64,000 nucleotides of DNA from Polyangiaceae bacterium (GTDB lineage: Bacteria; Myxococcota_A; Polyangia; Polyangiales; Polyangiaceae), in the NCBI GenBank assembly GCA_020633205.1, contig JACKEB010000020.1:1-64000 (forward strand). Direction: 5' to 3'. Of the stretch, positions 19,362 to 28,106 are shown piece after piece. The position numbers and the translations under genes are program-made. The notes below the pieces were generated by a model that was not told the origin of the DNA, ran no database searches, and saw nothing but the letters and a program-made list of their open reading frames with translations. The stretch's first letter is position 1, and every line of letters begins with the position of its first letter.

Positions 19362-20302
19362 CGCATCCAGCGCTGCCCCCGGTTGACCAGGCGCAAAATC
19401 GCTTCCGCGCGGACAAACGGCAGGTCCCGCGCTAGAGCTGCATCGCTGTCCCACCAGTCGTCGTCTCCCTTGTAGCTCAGGATCATCACCATCCGACGCA
19501 CGACGTACAGCGACCCCAGGATGTAGGCCGCTTGGGCGCGCTCCGCGCCGCCGAAATCCGGCAGGTGTACGCTGAGCAATCGCGCCTCTACTTCGGGCAC
19601 ATCGGGCAGTGACTCGTCACTGAGCAGGGTCATCAAGTCTTCGAGCGGATCTCCGGGTCCCGCGGCCTGCCAGTCGATCAGCACAACGGGACGTTGCGGC
19701 TCATCCATCAACACCATGTAGGCGGGGCTCGCCGTGTGCTTGATGAAGTTTGTTTCCGTGAGGTTTATGATTGCGTGTATTGCAGCTTCGTCGAGCCGGG
19801 GCGTATCGAGTGCCGCAAGGCTCCCCAGCACAGGCACCATCTGCAGCAACTCATCGAGCCGCCCTTCCCGCAGCGGGTCAAATACCGCATCCAGTCGCGC
19901 CACGCGCCCAGCTGCGTGGGCGGCGGAGAGCCCTGACAGACAGGCTCCCACCCATTTTTCCACGGGTAAATTCTCGCCCTGGTTCAGCTCCCGTGACATG
20001 CGACGGCTTCCGACGTCCTCGACGATGATCCAGTCTTCAGACTCGGCCAGCAGCTTAGGCACGGGCACACCGCGGTCGCCGAGCTCACGCAGGGCGCGAG
20101 CTTCGAGGGCAAGCGCCCGGGAGTTAGGCCGAGACGTCGCGATCACCGACCGACGCCCGAAGATACAACGGAAGGACTCCGGCAGGCCCACGGGCGCACG
20201 GCGGGGTGGTTGCACCTCCGTAGGGGTGATGCCGAGCAGCCTCGAACACGCGTCAGCCGCCTGCGCCATCAGCTCTGGGTGCTCTTCGCGCACGCCTGCC
20301 AT
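19283..20302 (-). CDS. Aminoglycoside-phosphotransferase-like (APH fold) protein
   Basis: The protein has the APH/choline-kinase fold pattern: EARALRELGDRGVPVPKLLAE in the N-lobe and VVLIDWQAAGPGDPLEDL as the metal-binding DxQ motif of the C-lobe. The usual catalytic loop HGDxxxxN is not recognisable; the matching place reads TETNFIKHTASPAYMV. Function may therefore be non-canonical or lost. These folds phosphorylate small molecules, and nothing here points to drug resistance. ATG 20302 (MAGVREEHPEL) is preferred to an upstream ATG at 20377, whose extra residues are Ser/Thr-rich. It overlaps the convergent methyltransferase gene by 79 bases. Confidence 0.8.
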   Translation of the reverse strand: MAGVREEHPELMAQAADACSRLLGITPTEVQPPRRAPVGLPESFRCIFGRRSVIATSRPNSRALALEARALRELGDRGVPVPKLLAESEDWIIVEDVGSRRMSRELNQGENLPVEKWVGACLSGLSAAHAAGRVARLDAVFDPLREGRLDELLQMVPVLGSLAALDTPRLDEAAIHAIINLTETNFIKHTASPAYMVLMDEPQRPVVLIDWQAAGPGDPLEDLMTLLSDESLPDVPEVEARLLSVHLPDFGGAERAQAAYILGSLYVVRRMVMILSYKGDDDWWDSDAALARDLPFVRAEAILRLVNRGQRWMRQSGELAPLADWLAAVGRFATIKRAD

Positions 20303-20641
20303 GCTCGTCGAAGCGTACGCGATCGAGGCTCCCCGCGTGAGCGTCAGTTGCGCGTTTGCGGATAAAAGCGAAGGCAAGTGGCGCTGCTGCGGTGGCCCGC
20401 CGCGCCCGCCCGAGCCGCGTGCGACGGGCCGGTGACGCTCGAACGCCGTCGATCCTCGCGGTGAGTTGGTTTCCTGAGTCAGAGGATGGTGCTAAGAGGG
20501 CCGCGCCGAACGCACGGAGCGGTCCCCTCAGCTTGCGCCAACCAGGCGCGAACGAGCTTCGAGGGCGCTGATGCCAGCTGCGAAAGGCCGCAAACCCTTG
20601 TTGCCCGCTCCGGTGCAACCCGACGAAATCAGGAGTACTCA

Positions 20642-21061
20642 ATGCCTACCCAGCGCACCCTTTGCATCATCAAGCCCGACGCCGTGGAGAAGAAGGTCCA
20701 AGGCAGCATCATCCAGCGGGTGCTGGACGAAGGCTTTCGCATCGTCGCCATGCAGCAGACTCAGCTGAGCCGCGCACAGGCGGAAGGCTTCTACGCCGTA
20801 CACCGCGAGCGCCCGTTCTTCGACGAGCTCTGCACGTTCATGACCCGTGGCCCGGTGGTGATCGCCGCGCTGGAGCGGGATGAAGCCGTCGCCCACTGGC
20901 GCAAGGTGATTGGCGCCACGGACCCGGCCAAGGCGGACGAAGGCACCATCCGCAAGCTTTTTGGCGCCAATGTGGGTGAGAACGCCACTCACGGCTCGGA
21001 CTCCCCGGAAAACGGCCTGATCGAGACCGCGTATTTCTTCCCTGGACACGAGTTGCTATAG
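20642..21061 (+). CDS. ndk: Nucleoside diphosphate kinase
   Basis: This enzyme transfers the gamma-phosphate between nucleoside tri- and diphosphates and keeps NTP pools balanced. The 139 residues match the family (E. coli 143). The start RTLCIIKPDAVEKK is typical, and the phospho-accepting histidine is His117 in NATHGSDS. AGGAG six bases upstream of ATG 20642 fixes the start. The 264-base region before it (20378-20641) shows no gene. A strong inverted repeat lies 70 bases downstream. Confidence 0.98.
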   Translation: MPTQRTLCIIKPDAVEKKVQGSIIQRVLDEGFRIVAMQQTQLSRAQAEGFYAVHRERPFFDELCTFMTRGPVVIAALERDEAVAHWRKVIGATDPAKADEGTIRKLFGANVGENATHGSDSPENGLIETAYFFPGHELL

Positions 21062-21131
21062 GCCCCATCTGACGCCTGCAGCGAGGCGGGAAGATGATTC
21101 GCTCGCGTCTGCGATGCGACATGCGGCACGC

Positions 21132-21159
21132 TGGGTACGCTCCGTTGGGCGCGTACCCA
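21132..21159. terminator. Hairpin downstream of ndk
   Basis: TGGGTACGC (21132-21140) and GCGTACCCA (21151-21159) form a perfect nine-base-pair stem with a ten-base loop. No T-run follows, so intrinsic termination is uncertain; it could also be an operator for the next gene, which starts 45 bases later. Confidence 0.4.
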
Positions 21160-21203
21160 ACGTTCAAGCGCCGCCTAGCTCATACCAAGCACACTGATCG
21201 GGA

Positions 21204-22049
21204 ATGCTCACTTCGGGAACCTCTCAGCTGCGGTCATCGGATGCTTCACTCGAAGCCGCTCGGGGCTCGTTGCGCGAGACGCTAAGCGCGCTCCGCAACC
21301 TGGAGCAGCTGTTGAAATCGATCCGCGTGGGACCGAGAGCGCTGTCTTCGGTGATCCCCGACGTGCATGCTTCCTGTCAGAGCCTCGCTCCGACCGTCAG
21401 CGCACTGCTGACGGCCGTGGCGGGACAGCTCTCGGATCCCGCGCCGACTCAGGAACTCGAAGCCTTCGCCGTACCCCGTGCGAAAGAGCTGGTAGACGCG
21501 CTAGGCAAGGCCCGTCGTAAGACGCTCACCGCCAAGAAGCGCCTCGACCTCGAGCAGCTGGTTGCCGTGAAGACCAATGAGCTGGACGCGGTGCGCGCTC
21601 TCGCTGAGTGCTTGGACGAAGCCTCCAGCGGGCGCCAGGTGCACATCGACTTGACCCAGCTCGCCCAGCAAGCCTTGGCGGCCGGCGGGGAAACCGCCGG
21701 GCCACGAGCGCACATTGGACTGACCGCAGAGCGCCTTGGAGAGGAGCTGCTGGTCAACCCCAAGGTCGCGACCCAGCTGATCGTGCTCGGTGCTTCGGCA
21801 GTCACCGATGGGGGTCAGCGACCGGCCCAGCTCACCATCTCCCCCGCGGCGGGGGGCGGTTGTCAGCTGAGGCTACGCGCCCTCGACGTAGCGCCCGAGG
21901 GCGCTTTCACCGTTGGGCTGCCAGCAAAAATCCAGCCTGCGGCGACTTGCCTGAACGCCGTCGCAGCACTCAGCGGCGCCAAGCTCGGAGATGCTTCAGG
22001 GGAGTTGGTCCTCACCTGGGGCCCCGACGCAACCCGCGCCAGCGGCTGA
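21204..22049 (+). CDS. Degenerate histidine-kinase-like protein of unknown function
   Basis: I cannot name a family. The order of elements resembles a histidine-kinase core without its catalytic boxes. A helical N-terminal region (about 10-130) could be a dimerisation bundle. Then VHIDLTQLAQQAL and LLVNPKVATQLIVLGASAV sit where kinases have their N-box helix, but the Asn and the Gly-rich ATP lid are absent. The end (CLNAVAALSGAKLGDASGELVLTW) mimics the last helix and strand of an HATPase domain. If correct, it is a pseudokinase scaffold or phosphotransfer partner. No membrane segment is visible. dapD follows after a short hairpin. Confidence 0.6.
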   Translation: MLTSGTSQLRSSDASLEAARGSLRETLSALRNLEQLLKSIRVGPRALSSVIPDVHASCQSLAPTVSALLTAVAGQLSDPAPTQELEAFAVPRAKELVDALGKARRKTLTAKKRLDLEQLVAVKTNELDAVRALAECLDEASSGRQVHIDLTQLAQQALAAGGETAGPRAHIGLTAERLGEELLVNPKVATQLIVLGASAVTDGGQRPAQLTISPAAGGGCQLRLRALDVAPEGAFTVGLPAKIQPAATCLNAVAALSGAKLGDASGELVLTWGPDATRASG

Positions 22050-22069
22050 GGCAAGCTTGGGGGCTTGCC
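22050..22069. other. Short hairpin before dapD
   Basis: GGCAAGC (22050-22056) pairs with GCTTGCC (22063-22069) around a six-base loop, directly after the stop codon of the preceding gene and 33 bases before dapD. No T-run follows. It may be an intercistronic RNA structure. Confidence 0.35.
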
Positions 22070-22102
22070 CAGGCAAGAGGGGGTCGGTACATCCATGCCC
22101 TC

Positions 22103-22945
22103 ATGCCCACGACCGACGCAAATAGGCTCGAAGACTTGAAGGCACTCGTCAGCGCGGCGTTCGAAGATCGAGCGCTCCTCAACGACGACAAGCACAAGCA
22201 GGCGGTATTGGACACGCTCGGCCTGCTCGATTCGGGCCAGATCCGCGTCGCGACCCAAGACGGCCCCGGAAAGTGGACGACCCACGCGTGGATCAAGCAA
22301 GCCGTGCTGCTCTACTTCGGTGTGGCCCAGATGGAGACCTGGCACGCGGGCCCAATCGAGTTCTTCGACAAGGTGCCACTCAAGCACAACCTGCAAGAAG
22401 CCGGCGTCCGCGTAGTTCCGCCCGGAACCGTGCGTTTCGGCTCCTTCATCGAAAAGGGTGCGATCGTGATGCCGGGCTACGTCAACATCGGCGCCTACGT
22501 CGGCTCGGGTACGATGGTCGACACCTGGGCAACCGTCGGGTCCTGCGCGCAGATAGGCAAGGACTGTCACCTGTCTGGTGGTGTGGGGATCGGTGGCGTG
22601 CTCGAGCCCCCGGGCGCCCAACCCGTCATCATCGAGGACGGCTGCTTCATCGGCTCGCGCTGCATCGTCGTGGAGGGCATGCTGATCGAGCGCGAGTCGG
22701 TGATCGGAGCTGGCGTGACCCTCACCTCCTCCACCCAGGTAATCGATGTGACCGGCAGTGAGCCGGTCGAGCTGAAGGGTCGCATCCCGCCACGCAGCGT
22801 GGTGATCCCAGGAACTCGCACAAAGCGCTTCCCGGCGGGAGAATACCAAGTGCCCTGCGCGTTGATCATCGGTCAGCGCAAAGAAAGCACCGACAAGAAG
22901 ACCAGCCTCAACACCGCACTCCGGGAGTTCAACGTCTCCGTCTGA
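22103..22945 (+). CDS. dapD: 2,3,4,5-tetrahydropyridine-2,6-dicarboxylate N-succinyltransferase
   Basis: DapD succinylates tetrahydrodipicolinate in the succinylase branch of lysine and diaminopimelate synthesis, feeding peptidoglycan. The 280 residues match the family (E. coli 274). The C-terminal two-thirds is a left-handed beta-helix of hexapeptide repeats (GAIVMPGYVNIGAYVGSGT, VGSCAQIGKDCHLSGGV), and the N-terminal domain carries the substrate-binding region. Start ATG 22103 gives the expected N-terminus; the frame is open further upstream inside the previous gene. The rest of the dap pathway is not in the window. Confidence 0.96.
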   Translation: MPTTDANRLEDLKALVSAAFEDRALLNDDKHKQAVLDTLGLLDSGQIRVATQDGPGKWTTHAWIKQAVLLYFGVAQMETWHAGPIEFFDKVPLKHNLQEAGVRVVPPGTVRFGSFIEKGAIVMPGYVNIGAYVGSGTMVDTWATVGSCAQIGKDCHLSGGVGIGGVLEPPGAQPVIIEDGCFIGSRCIVVEGMLIERESVIGAGVTLTSSTQVIDVTGSEPVELKGRIPPRSVVIPGTRTKRFPAGEYQVPCALIIGQRKESTDKKTSLNTALREFNVSV

Positions 22946-22985
22946 ACGTCGACGTACCAACCCGCGAGGAGGTTTTTTCGCCATC

Positions 22986-23642
22986 GTGCTCCACCCCCGA
23001 GCCACAAGCAGACTACCGGCGCGCAACAGCGTACCGCGCGCCAGACGGCGCGGGCGCGCGCGTGTGAGCGCCGTAGCAATCGCGGCTCTGGCTGTCCTCG
23101 GAGCCAATGGGTGTAAGAGCCGTGTGTCGTCGGATCCAGTTCCTACCGTCGCAAGCACCAACCCCGAAAAGGGACCGTCTCTCCTCACGGAAAAGCCCCT
23201 GAGCGGCGCCCTGGAGGCTCTCAAGGAAGCGGTGGGTGGCGACGTGCAAGCCATTGAGCTGCGCATCTACCCGACGCGCGTCGTGCTCCAGGCACAAGAC
23301 CCCAAGCGTCCGTCCAACGTCGACCAGTACATCTATAAGGACGGCAAGGTGGGCAAGGCGGTGCCCGTGAAGCTCCAAGGCACTGGCAAGCTGGAAGACA
23401 ATCTCTTCCCGCTCTCGGACATCAAGCTGGAGCGTATCCCGCCACTCGCGGGGCGGGCGCTGTCGGAGCTTCGTCTTGAGAACGCACACGTCGGCTTCGT
23501 GAGCGTGAAGCGCGATCTGCCACGCAGCATGGCGATCCGCCTGCGCGTGAAGGTGCAGAGCCCGCGCAAGGACGCTTACTGGGACACCGACGTGGACGGC
23601 AATCCGATCGCGAGCGACGCAGGCGCCGACGCCGCGCCTTGA
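22986..23642 (+). CDS. Predicted lipoprotein of unknown function
   Basis: A positively charged N-terminus (RARRRGRAR) leads into a hydrophobic signal segment ending in the lipobox LGANGC. The mature part (about 175 residues) has a central region rich in beta-strand-like sequence (LRIYPTRVVLQAQD, YIYKDGKVGKAVPVKL) and an Asp/Ala-rich end. No family is recognised. A consensus AGGAGG (22967-22972) precedes the GTG at 22986 with a long spacing of 13 bases; a GTG at 23064 would give a shorter signal peptide. It follows dapD by 40 bases and may share its transcript. Confidence 0.7.
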   Translation: MLHPRATSRLPARNSVPRARRRGRARVSAVAIAALAVLGANGCKSRVSSDPVPTVASTNPEKGPSLLTEKPLSGALEALKEAVGGDVQAIELRIYPTRVVLQAQDPKRPSNVDQYIYKDGKVGKAVPVKLQGTGKLEDNLFPLSDIKLERIPPLAGRALSELRLENAHVGFVSVKRDLPRSMAIRLRVKVQSPRKDAYWDTDVDGNPIASDAGADAAP

Positions 23643-23749
23643 ACAGTCTGCAACGTAGTGCGTCTCGCCTGCGGGAGGCCGCAATGAAACCCGGCGCTCC
23701 CAACCTCATTTACTAGCGACCGGCAGATCGGGCGCACTAGCCTTGGCGG

Positions 23750-25969
23750 ATGGGAGTGCTCAAGACCCTCTGGCGCTGGCTGAGCCTCGCGATCCCGTTC
23801 GGGCTCCTGAGCAGCAACAAGCCACGGCACTACCGCGAGATGTTGCGCGTCCTCTGGGACAACCGGGGACGCTGGGGTTACGCCCTCCGCATCCTGCGTC
23901 ACGGTGTGTGCGACGGATGCTCCTTGGGCCCTCGCGGACTCAAGGACGACGTCATCCCGGGAACGCACCTGTGCCTCTCACGCCTGAAGCTCCTCAAGCT
24001 GAACACGATGGGAGCCATCGACGCGAGCTGGTACGCAGACGTGGACCGCCTCGACGCGCTCACCAACGAAGAACTGCATCGCCTCGGACGTCTCCCCTAC
24101 CCCTTGTTGCGTAGGGCCGGCGAGGGCGCGTTCACCCGCATCAGCTGGGACGAAGCCTCCACGCTCATCGCAGACAAGCTGCGGGTGGCCGATCCGGATC
24201 GGGTTGGCATGTTCGTCACGAGTCGCGGGCTCACCAACGAGACCTACTACACGCTGCAGAAGCTCGCGCGCATCGCCGGCACGCCCCACATCGATGCCTG
24301 CGCGCGGCTTTGCCACGCGGCATCGAGCGTCGGACTCAAGCAGACGACTGGCTTCGCTGCACCCTTGATTTCGCTCTCCGACTGGATCGGTACTGACCTC
24401 TTGTTGATCATCGGCAGCAACCTGCCGAACAACCAACCCGTCAGCACCAAGTATCTGCACGCCGCGCGCAAGGCAGGCACTCGCGTGGTCGTCATCAACC
24501 CATTCAAGGAGCCCGCCCTCGAGCGCTACTGGATCCCTAGCATCGCTTCATCGGCGCTATTCGGCAGCAAGCTGATGGACGACTACTACGACGTGCGTCC
24601 AGGTGGCGACATCGCGCTCATGACGGGCCTACTCAAGGCGCTCGACGAGATCAGCGGCTGGGACGACGAGTACGTCGCGGCGCACACCGTCGGCAGCGAG
24701 GAGTTGCGCGCCCAGCTGAAGCGCACGAGCTGGGCAGAAATCGTGCAGGATTCCGGAATCAGCGAGGAGCGTATCCGCGAGCTAGCGGAGCTCTACAAGC
24801 AGAGCAAGAGCGCGGTCATCGTCTACTCGATGGGCCTCACACAGTACGAGTTCGGGGTCGAGAACGTGAAGATGGTCGTCAACCTCGCATTGTCGCGCGG
24901 AAACATTGGCCGACCCAAGTGCGGCATCATGCCCATCCGCGGCCACTCGGGGGTGCAGGGCTCGGCGGAGTGTGGCGCTGACAGCGACAAGCTCCCCGGC
25001 GCCCAGGACATCACCCCGGAGAACTGCAAACCCTTCGAGGCAGCCTGGAACCATCCCATCCCCCACCGCTCGGGCATGCGCGCCACGGAGCTCCTCGAGC
25101 ACGCCGGCAAGCAAGGCCTCGACCTGCTCTACCTGGTTGGCGGCAATCACCTCGAGACGATGCCTGACCGCAAGCACGCGCGCGAGGCCCTGAGCAACGT
25201 CGGGCTGAGGGTCCACCAGGACATCGTGTTCAACACCTCGACGCTACTCCCCGCCAAGGAGGCGGTGTTGCTTTTGCCAGCCCAGACTCGCTACGAGCAG
25301 AAGAGCGGCGGCACCAGTACCTCCACCGAGCGGCGCATCCGCTTCACTCCGGAAATCCCCGGCCCACGCGTGGGAGAAGCACGCGCGGAGTGGGAGATCC
25401 CGTGCCTGATCGGCAAGAAGTTGCTGCCCGAGCGCGAGGACCTGTTCGACTATCGCGACAGCAAACAAATCCGCCAGGAAATGGCCAAGTTGATTCCCCT
25501 GTATGCGGGCATCGAGAAGCTAGAGCAGGAAGGCGACTCACTGCAGTGGGGTGGCCCACAGCTGGGCGCTGACGGTTTCCCTGGGATGCCCGACGGCAAA
25601 GCGCGTTTCTCCGCGGTGAAGATCCCGCGCGTCGATGTACCTGAGGGCACGTTCTTGCTGCGTATGCGACGCGGCAAGCAGTTCAACTCGATGACCTACG
25701 GCAACACGGATCCGCTGACGAAGCAGGCAACCCGCTCGACGCTGTTCCTCGACCCGCGTGACCTTCAGAGCGTCGGAGTCGAGGACGGCGAGACCATCCT
25801 GGTGCGCTCCGAGGCGGGTCAGATGCAGGCGGTCGCAAGACAGGGTCCCTGCCGCCAACAACACGTCCAGGGCTTTTGGCCCGAGTGCAACGTGCTGTTA
25901 CCGCGGAAATACGACCCTCAGTCTGGGGAACCCGACTACGGGACTGTGGTCACCATCGAACGGCAATAG
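23750..25969 (+). CDS. FdhF/YdeP-type molybdopterin oxidoreductase
   Basis: This 739-residue protein has the size and order of the YdeP group (E. coli YdeP 759). An N-terminal segment with GVCDGCSLGPRG matches the CxxC-type element of that group rather than a full 4Fe-4S site. Next come ISWDEASTLIADKL, the likely molybdenum-ligand position in ARLCHAASSVGL, and RGHSGVQGSAECG in the middle. The C-terminal dinucleotide-binding domain reads RRGKQFNSMTYGN. No Tat signal is present, so a cytoplasmic location is predicted. Substrate is unknown; YdeP has been linked to acid resistance in E. coli. fdhD lies 1.1 kb downstream, which supports a sulfurated Mo-bisMGD cofactor. Confidence 0.9.
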   Translation: MGVLKTLWRWLSLAIPFGLLSSNKPRHYREMLRVLWDNRGRWGYALRILRHGVCDGCSLGPRGLKDDVIPGTHLCLSRLKLLKLNTMGAIDASWYADVDRLDALTNEELHRLGRLPYPLLRRAGEGAFTRISWDEASTLIADKLRVADPDRVGMFVTSRGLTNETYYTLQKLARIAGTPHIDACARLCHAASSVGLKQTTGFAAPLISLSDWIGTDLLLIIGSNLPNNQPVSTKYLHAARKAGTRVVVINPFKEPALERYWIPSIASSALFGSKLMDDYYDVRPGGDIALMTGLLKALDEISGWDDEYVAAHTVGSEELRAQLKRTSWAEIVQDSGISEERIRELAELYKQSKSAVIVYSMGLTQYEFGVENVKMVVNLALSRGNIGRPKCGIMPIRGHSGVQGSAECGADSDKLPGAQDITPENCKPFEAAWNHPIPHRSGMRATELLEHAGKQGLDLLYLVGGNHLETMPDRKHAREALSNVGLRVHQDIVFNTSTLLPAKEAVLLLPAQTRYEQKSGGTSTSTERRIRFTPEIPGPRVGEARAEWEIPCLIGKKLLPEREDLFDYRDSKQIRQEMAKLIPLYAGIEKLEQEGDSLQWGGPQLGADGFPGMPDGKARFSAVKIPRVDVPEGTFLLRMRRGKQFNSMTYGNTDPLTKQATRSTLFLDPRDLQSVGVEDGETILVRSEAGQMQAVARQGPCRQQHVQGFWPECNVLLPRKYDPQSGEPDYGTVVTIERQ

Positions 25970-26286
25970 GCCGCAGGCTGTGGTGTGATTCTCAGCCCAC
26001 ACCCCCGTGACACCGGGATCAGCTCTCAGCTGCGCATGTGGTGAACCTGACGGAGCAGCGGATCCCGGGCGGAAAAGCCACAAACGCCGCATCTCCCGGG
26101 CACGCGACCCGATTGGAGACACTCGGCCGACCTCACAGAGCTCGTGGCACGAACCTTGATAACCTGAGCCACCGGGATGGCAGCATTGACGGCAAGGCAA
26201 AGCCGTCGGACCGTTTGCAGATCTTTTTCACGAGATTGCGCGCGTCCAGCGCGAACAAGCCGGTAAGGCAAGGAGAGACCACACAC
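25970..26286. other. 317-base spacer with a small hairpin
   Basis: No gene is supported here, although one frame stays open. A hairpin with arms GACGGC (26188-26193) and GCCGTC (26202-26207) and loop AAGGCAAA lies about 80 bases before the next start. Its loop and 3' flank (GGCAAAGCC, then CGGACC) recall one strand of c-di-GMP-I riboswitches, but the GNRA loop and the remaining helices were not found, so that identity is not claimed. Confidence 0.35.
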
Positions 26287-27012
26287 ATGCACACCACGCT
26301 TCGCTTCTTGGCAGGCGCGCTCTTGGCTTCGACGGCTCTGATGGGCTGCTCCGAGGAGACCGTGTCTTCAACCAACATCAAGACCAAGGGGATCGCCGGA
26401 CTGTTCGAGGTCACTGCAAGCAGTGAGACCTCGTCCACCGTGAACGCCAAGCTGGTCGTTGGTGGCGACGAGAGCAACACCTACGTCACCCTGGACAACG
26501 GCGACAAGCTCACCGCAACCGCTGGCACCGAGACGAAGACCATGACGACCGGAGACGGCGCGGGTCGCTATGAGGCGAGCTTCGGTACCGGCGCCGGAGG
26601 GACCGAGTTCAAGATCGCCCTCGAGCGCCCAGATGACGACGACGCGCCGAACAACGTTGGGACGCTGCCTGCTCCGTTCAGCGTCACCGAGGTGCCGAGC
26701 ACCACGCCTTCGCGGGCCAACGACGCGATCACCATCAAGTGGGACGACGGCAGCGGCGACATGAAGATCGAGGTCGAAGGCGACTGCATCTTCAGCAACA
26801 GCTTCACCGCGGCGAGCGGGAGCACCGAGTACACCATTGACGCTGGAGAGATCGACTCCACCGGTGTGAACGCAGAAGATCAAGAGACCTGCGATCTGAC
26901 GGTCACCCTCACTCGCACGAACAAAGGTACGGCAGACACCCTGAACCTCGATGATGAGAGCTACTTCAAGCTCTATCAGGTACGCAAGACGAGCTTCGCC
27001 TCGGCTCCCTGA
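26287..27012 (+). CDS. Predicted lipoprotein of unknown function
   Basis: A signal peptide ends in the lipobox ALMGC (Cys21). The mature 220 residues are rich in Thr, Asp, Glu and Gly with repeated short strands (AKLVVGGDESNTYVTLDNG, TIKWDDGSGDMKIEVEG), suggesting an all-beta acidic domain. Two Cys (in GDCIFS and ETCDLT) could form a disulfide. AAGGAG lies 13 bases before ATG 26287. It sits between the molybdopterin oxidoreductase and fdhD genes on the same strand, but nothing in it suggests a role in that enzyme. The upstream open frame is rejected on composition. Confidence 0.75.
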   Translation: MHTTLRFLAGALLASTALMGCSEETVSSTNIKTKGIAGLFEVTASSETSSTVNAKLVVGGDESNTYVTLDNGDKLTATAGTETKTMTTGDGAGRYEASFGTGAGGTEFKIALERPDDDDAPNNVGTLPAPFSVTEVPSTTPSRANDAITIKWDDGSGDMKIEVEGDCIFSNSFTAASGSTEYTIDAGEIDSTGVNAEDQETCDLTVTLTRTNKGTADTLNLDDESYFKLYQVRKTSFASAP

Positions 27013-27117
27013 GCTACCGATCCATGTCGACCAAGGCCGCGAGTCCTTTCAAGGGCGTCGCGGCCTTCGCGTGTTTGTAACTCGCAACCTGCTGCTGCTG
27101 TGGCAGCTTGAGCGCCG

Positions 27118-27975
27118 ATGGCTGAGCGCTTCACCCCTCACCCCCGCTTCGCAGGACTCGTGGAGACGGACATCGTTCGACGGCGCGACGGCGCGAACGA
27201 AGCGACGCGCGACTTCATCAGCGTCGAGGAGCCGCTCTCCATCTCCGTGGATGGCGACGTGCTGGCCACCACGATGCGCACGCCGGGGCAAGACCGCGAG
27301 CTAGCGCTGGGCCTGCTGTTCGCAGAGTCCGTAGTGAGTTGCCGTGGGGATATAGGCAGCCTCACCCACTGCGGCAAGCCAGGCGACGAAGGCTACGGGA
27401 ATCTGATCGAGGCGCGCGGGGCACCAGGCGTGCGCCTCGACATCGAGGACGGTTCACCAGCGCGCCGGGGGACGCTGGCGACTTCAGCTTGCGGCGTGTG
27501 CGGTCGACGCACCGTGGATGACTTGATGGCGCGTTGCACGCCGGTGCCACCTGTTGAGTTCCGGAGCCCAGCCATCGCGAGCGCCGTCGCTGCTCTTACC
27601 GCGGGGCAACAACAGCATCGGCTGTCTGGAGGGCTGCACGCAGCGGGCGCGGCCGATGTGAGCGGCGACTTGCAGATCGCATTCGAAGACGTGGGGCGGC
27701 ACAACGCGGTGGACAAGCTGGTTGGGCACCTGTTGCTCAAGAGCGCCGACGATGAGCTGCTGCCGGCTCGGGGCATGCTGCTCGTGGTGAGCGGGCGCAC
27801 CAGCTTCGAGATCGTGCAGAAGGCCGCGCGCGCGGGCTTCGCGGCGGTGGCTGGTGTTTCCGCGCCGTCGAGCTTGGCGATCCAGACGGCAGAGCGCGCG
27901 AGCATCTTGCTCTGCGGCTTCGTGCGTGAAGGGCGCCTCAACGCCTACACCTTCGCCGAGCGGCTGTTGCCTTAG
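27118..27975 (+). CDS. fdhD: FdhD sulfurtransferase for formate-dehydrogenase-type enzymes
   Basis: FdhD transfers sulfur from a cysteine desulfurase to the Mo-bisMGD cofactor of formate-dehydrogenase-like enzymes. The 285 residues match the family (E. coli 277). The paired cysteines needed for sulfur transfer are in SACGVCGRR near residue 125. FEDVGRHNAVDKLVG and VSGRTSFEIVQKA are conserved family blocks. Its client is probably the YdeP-type oxidoreductase encoded just upstream. The ATG at 27118 is the first credible start. A G-tract word follows 37 bases after the stop. Confidence 0.95.
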   Translation: MAERFTPHPRFAGLVETDIVRRRDGANEATRDFISVEEPLSISVDGDVLATTMRTPGQDRELALGLLFAESVVSCRGDIGSLTHCGKPGDEGYGNLIEARGAPGVRLDIEDGSPARRGTLATSACGVCGRRTVDDLMARCTPVPPVEFRSPAIASAVAALTAGQQQHRLSGGLHAAGAADVSGDLQIAFEDVGRHNAVDKLVGHLLLKSADDELLPARGMLLVVSGRTSFEIVQKAARAGFAAVAGVSAPSSLAIQTAERASILLCGFVREGRLNAYTFAERLLP

Positions 27976-28011
27976 CAGAGCTGGCCCAGCTGATACGGGC
28001 GCTGGGAGGCG

Positions 28012-28028
28012 CACCTCCCCCCCAAAAA
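28012..28028 (+). repeat. Dispersed G-tract word, copy 3
   Basis: CACCTCCCCCCCAAAAA lies in the spacer between fdhD and the next gene. It is identical over 17 bases to the copy at 48601 and over 16 bases to the copy at 58270, both of which are inside coding sequence. Confidence 0.5.
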
Positions 28029-28106
28029 GCTGGGAGTGTTCGCTGGCCATTCAACAAAACTTGGAGAGCGCAGATCCTTTCGCGTCGGGTCGCGTAGGAC
28101 CTGCTC

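Noticed and set aside
26181..26286. c-di-GMP-I riboswitch
   Set aside because: Only one hairpin and the GCAAAGCC string fit; the GNRA-capped helix and receptor were not found.
26038..26286. Longer N-terminus for the lipoprotein at 26287
   Set aside because: A consensus ribosome site and a signal peptide begin at 26287, and the upstream codons look non-coding.
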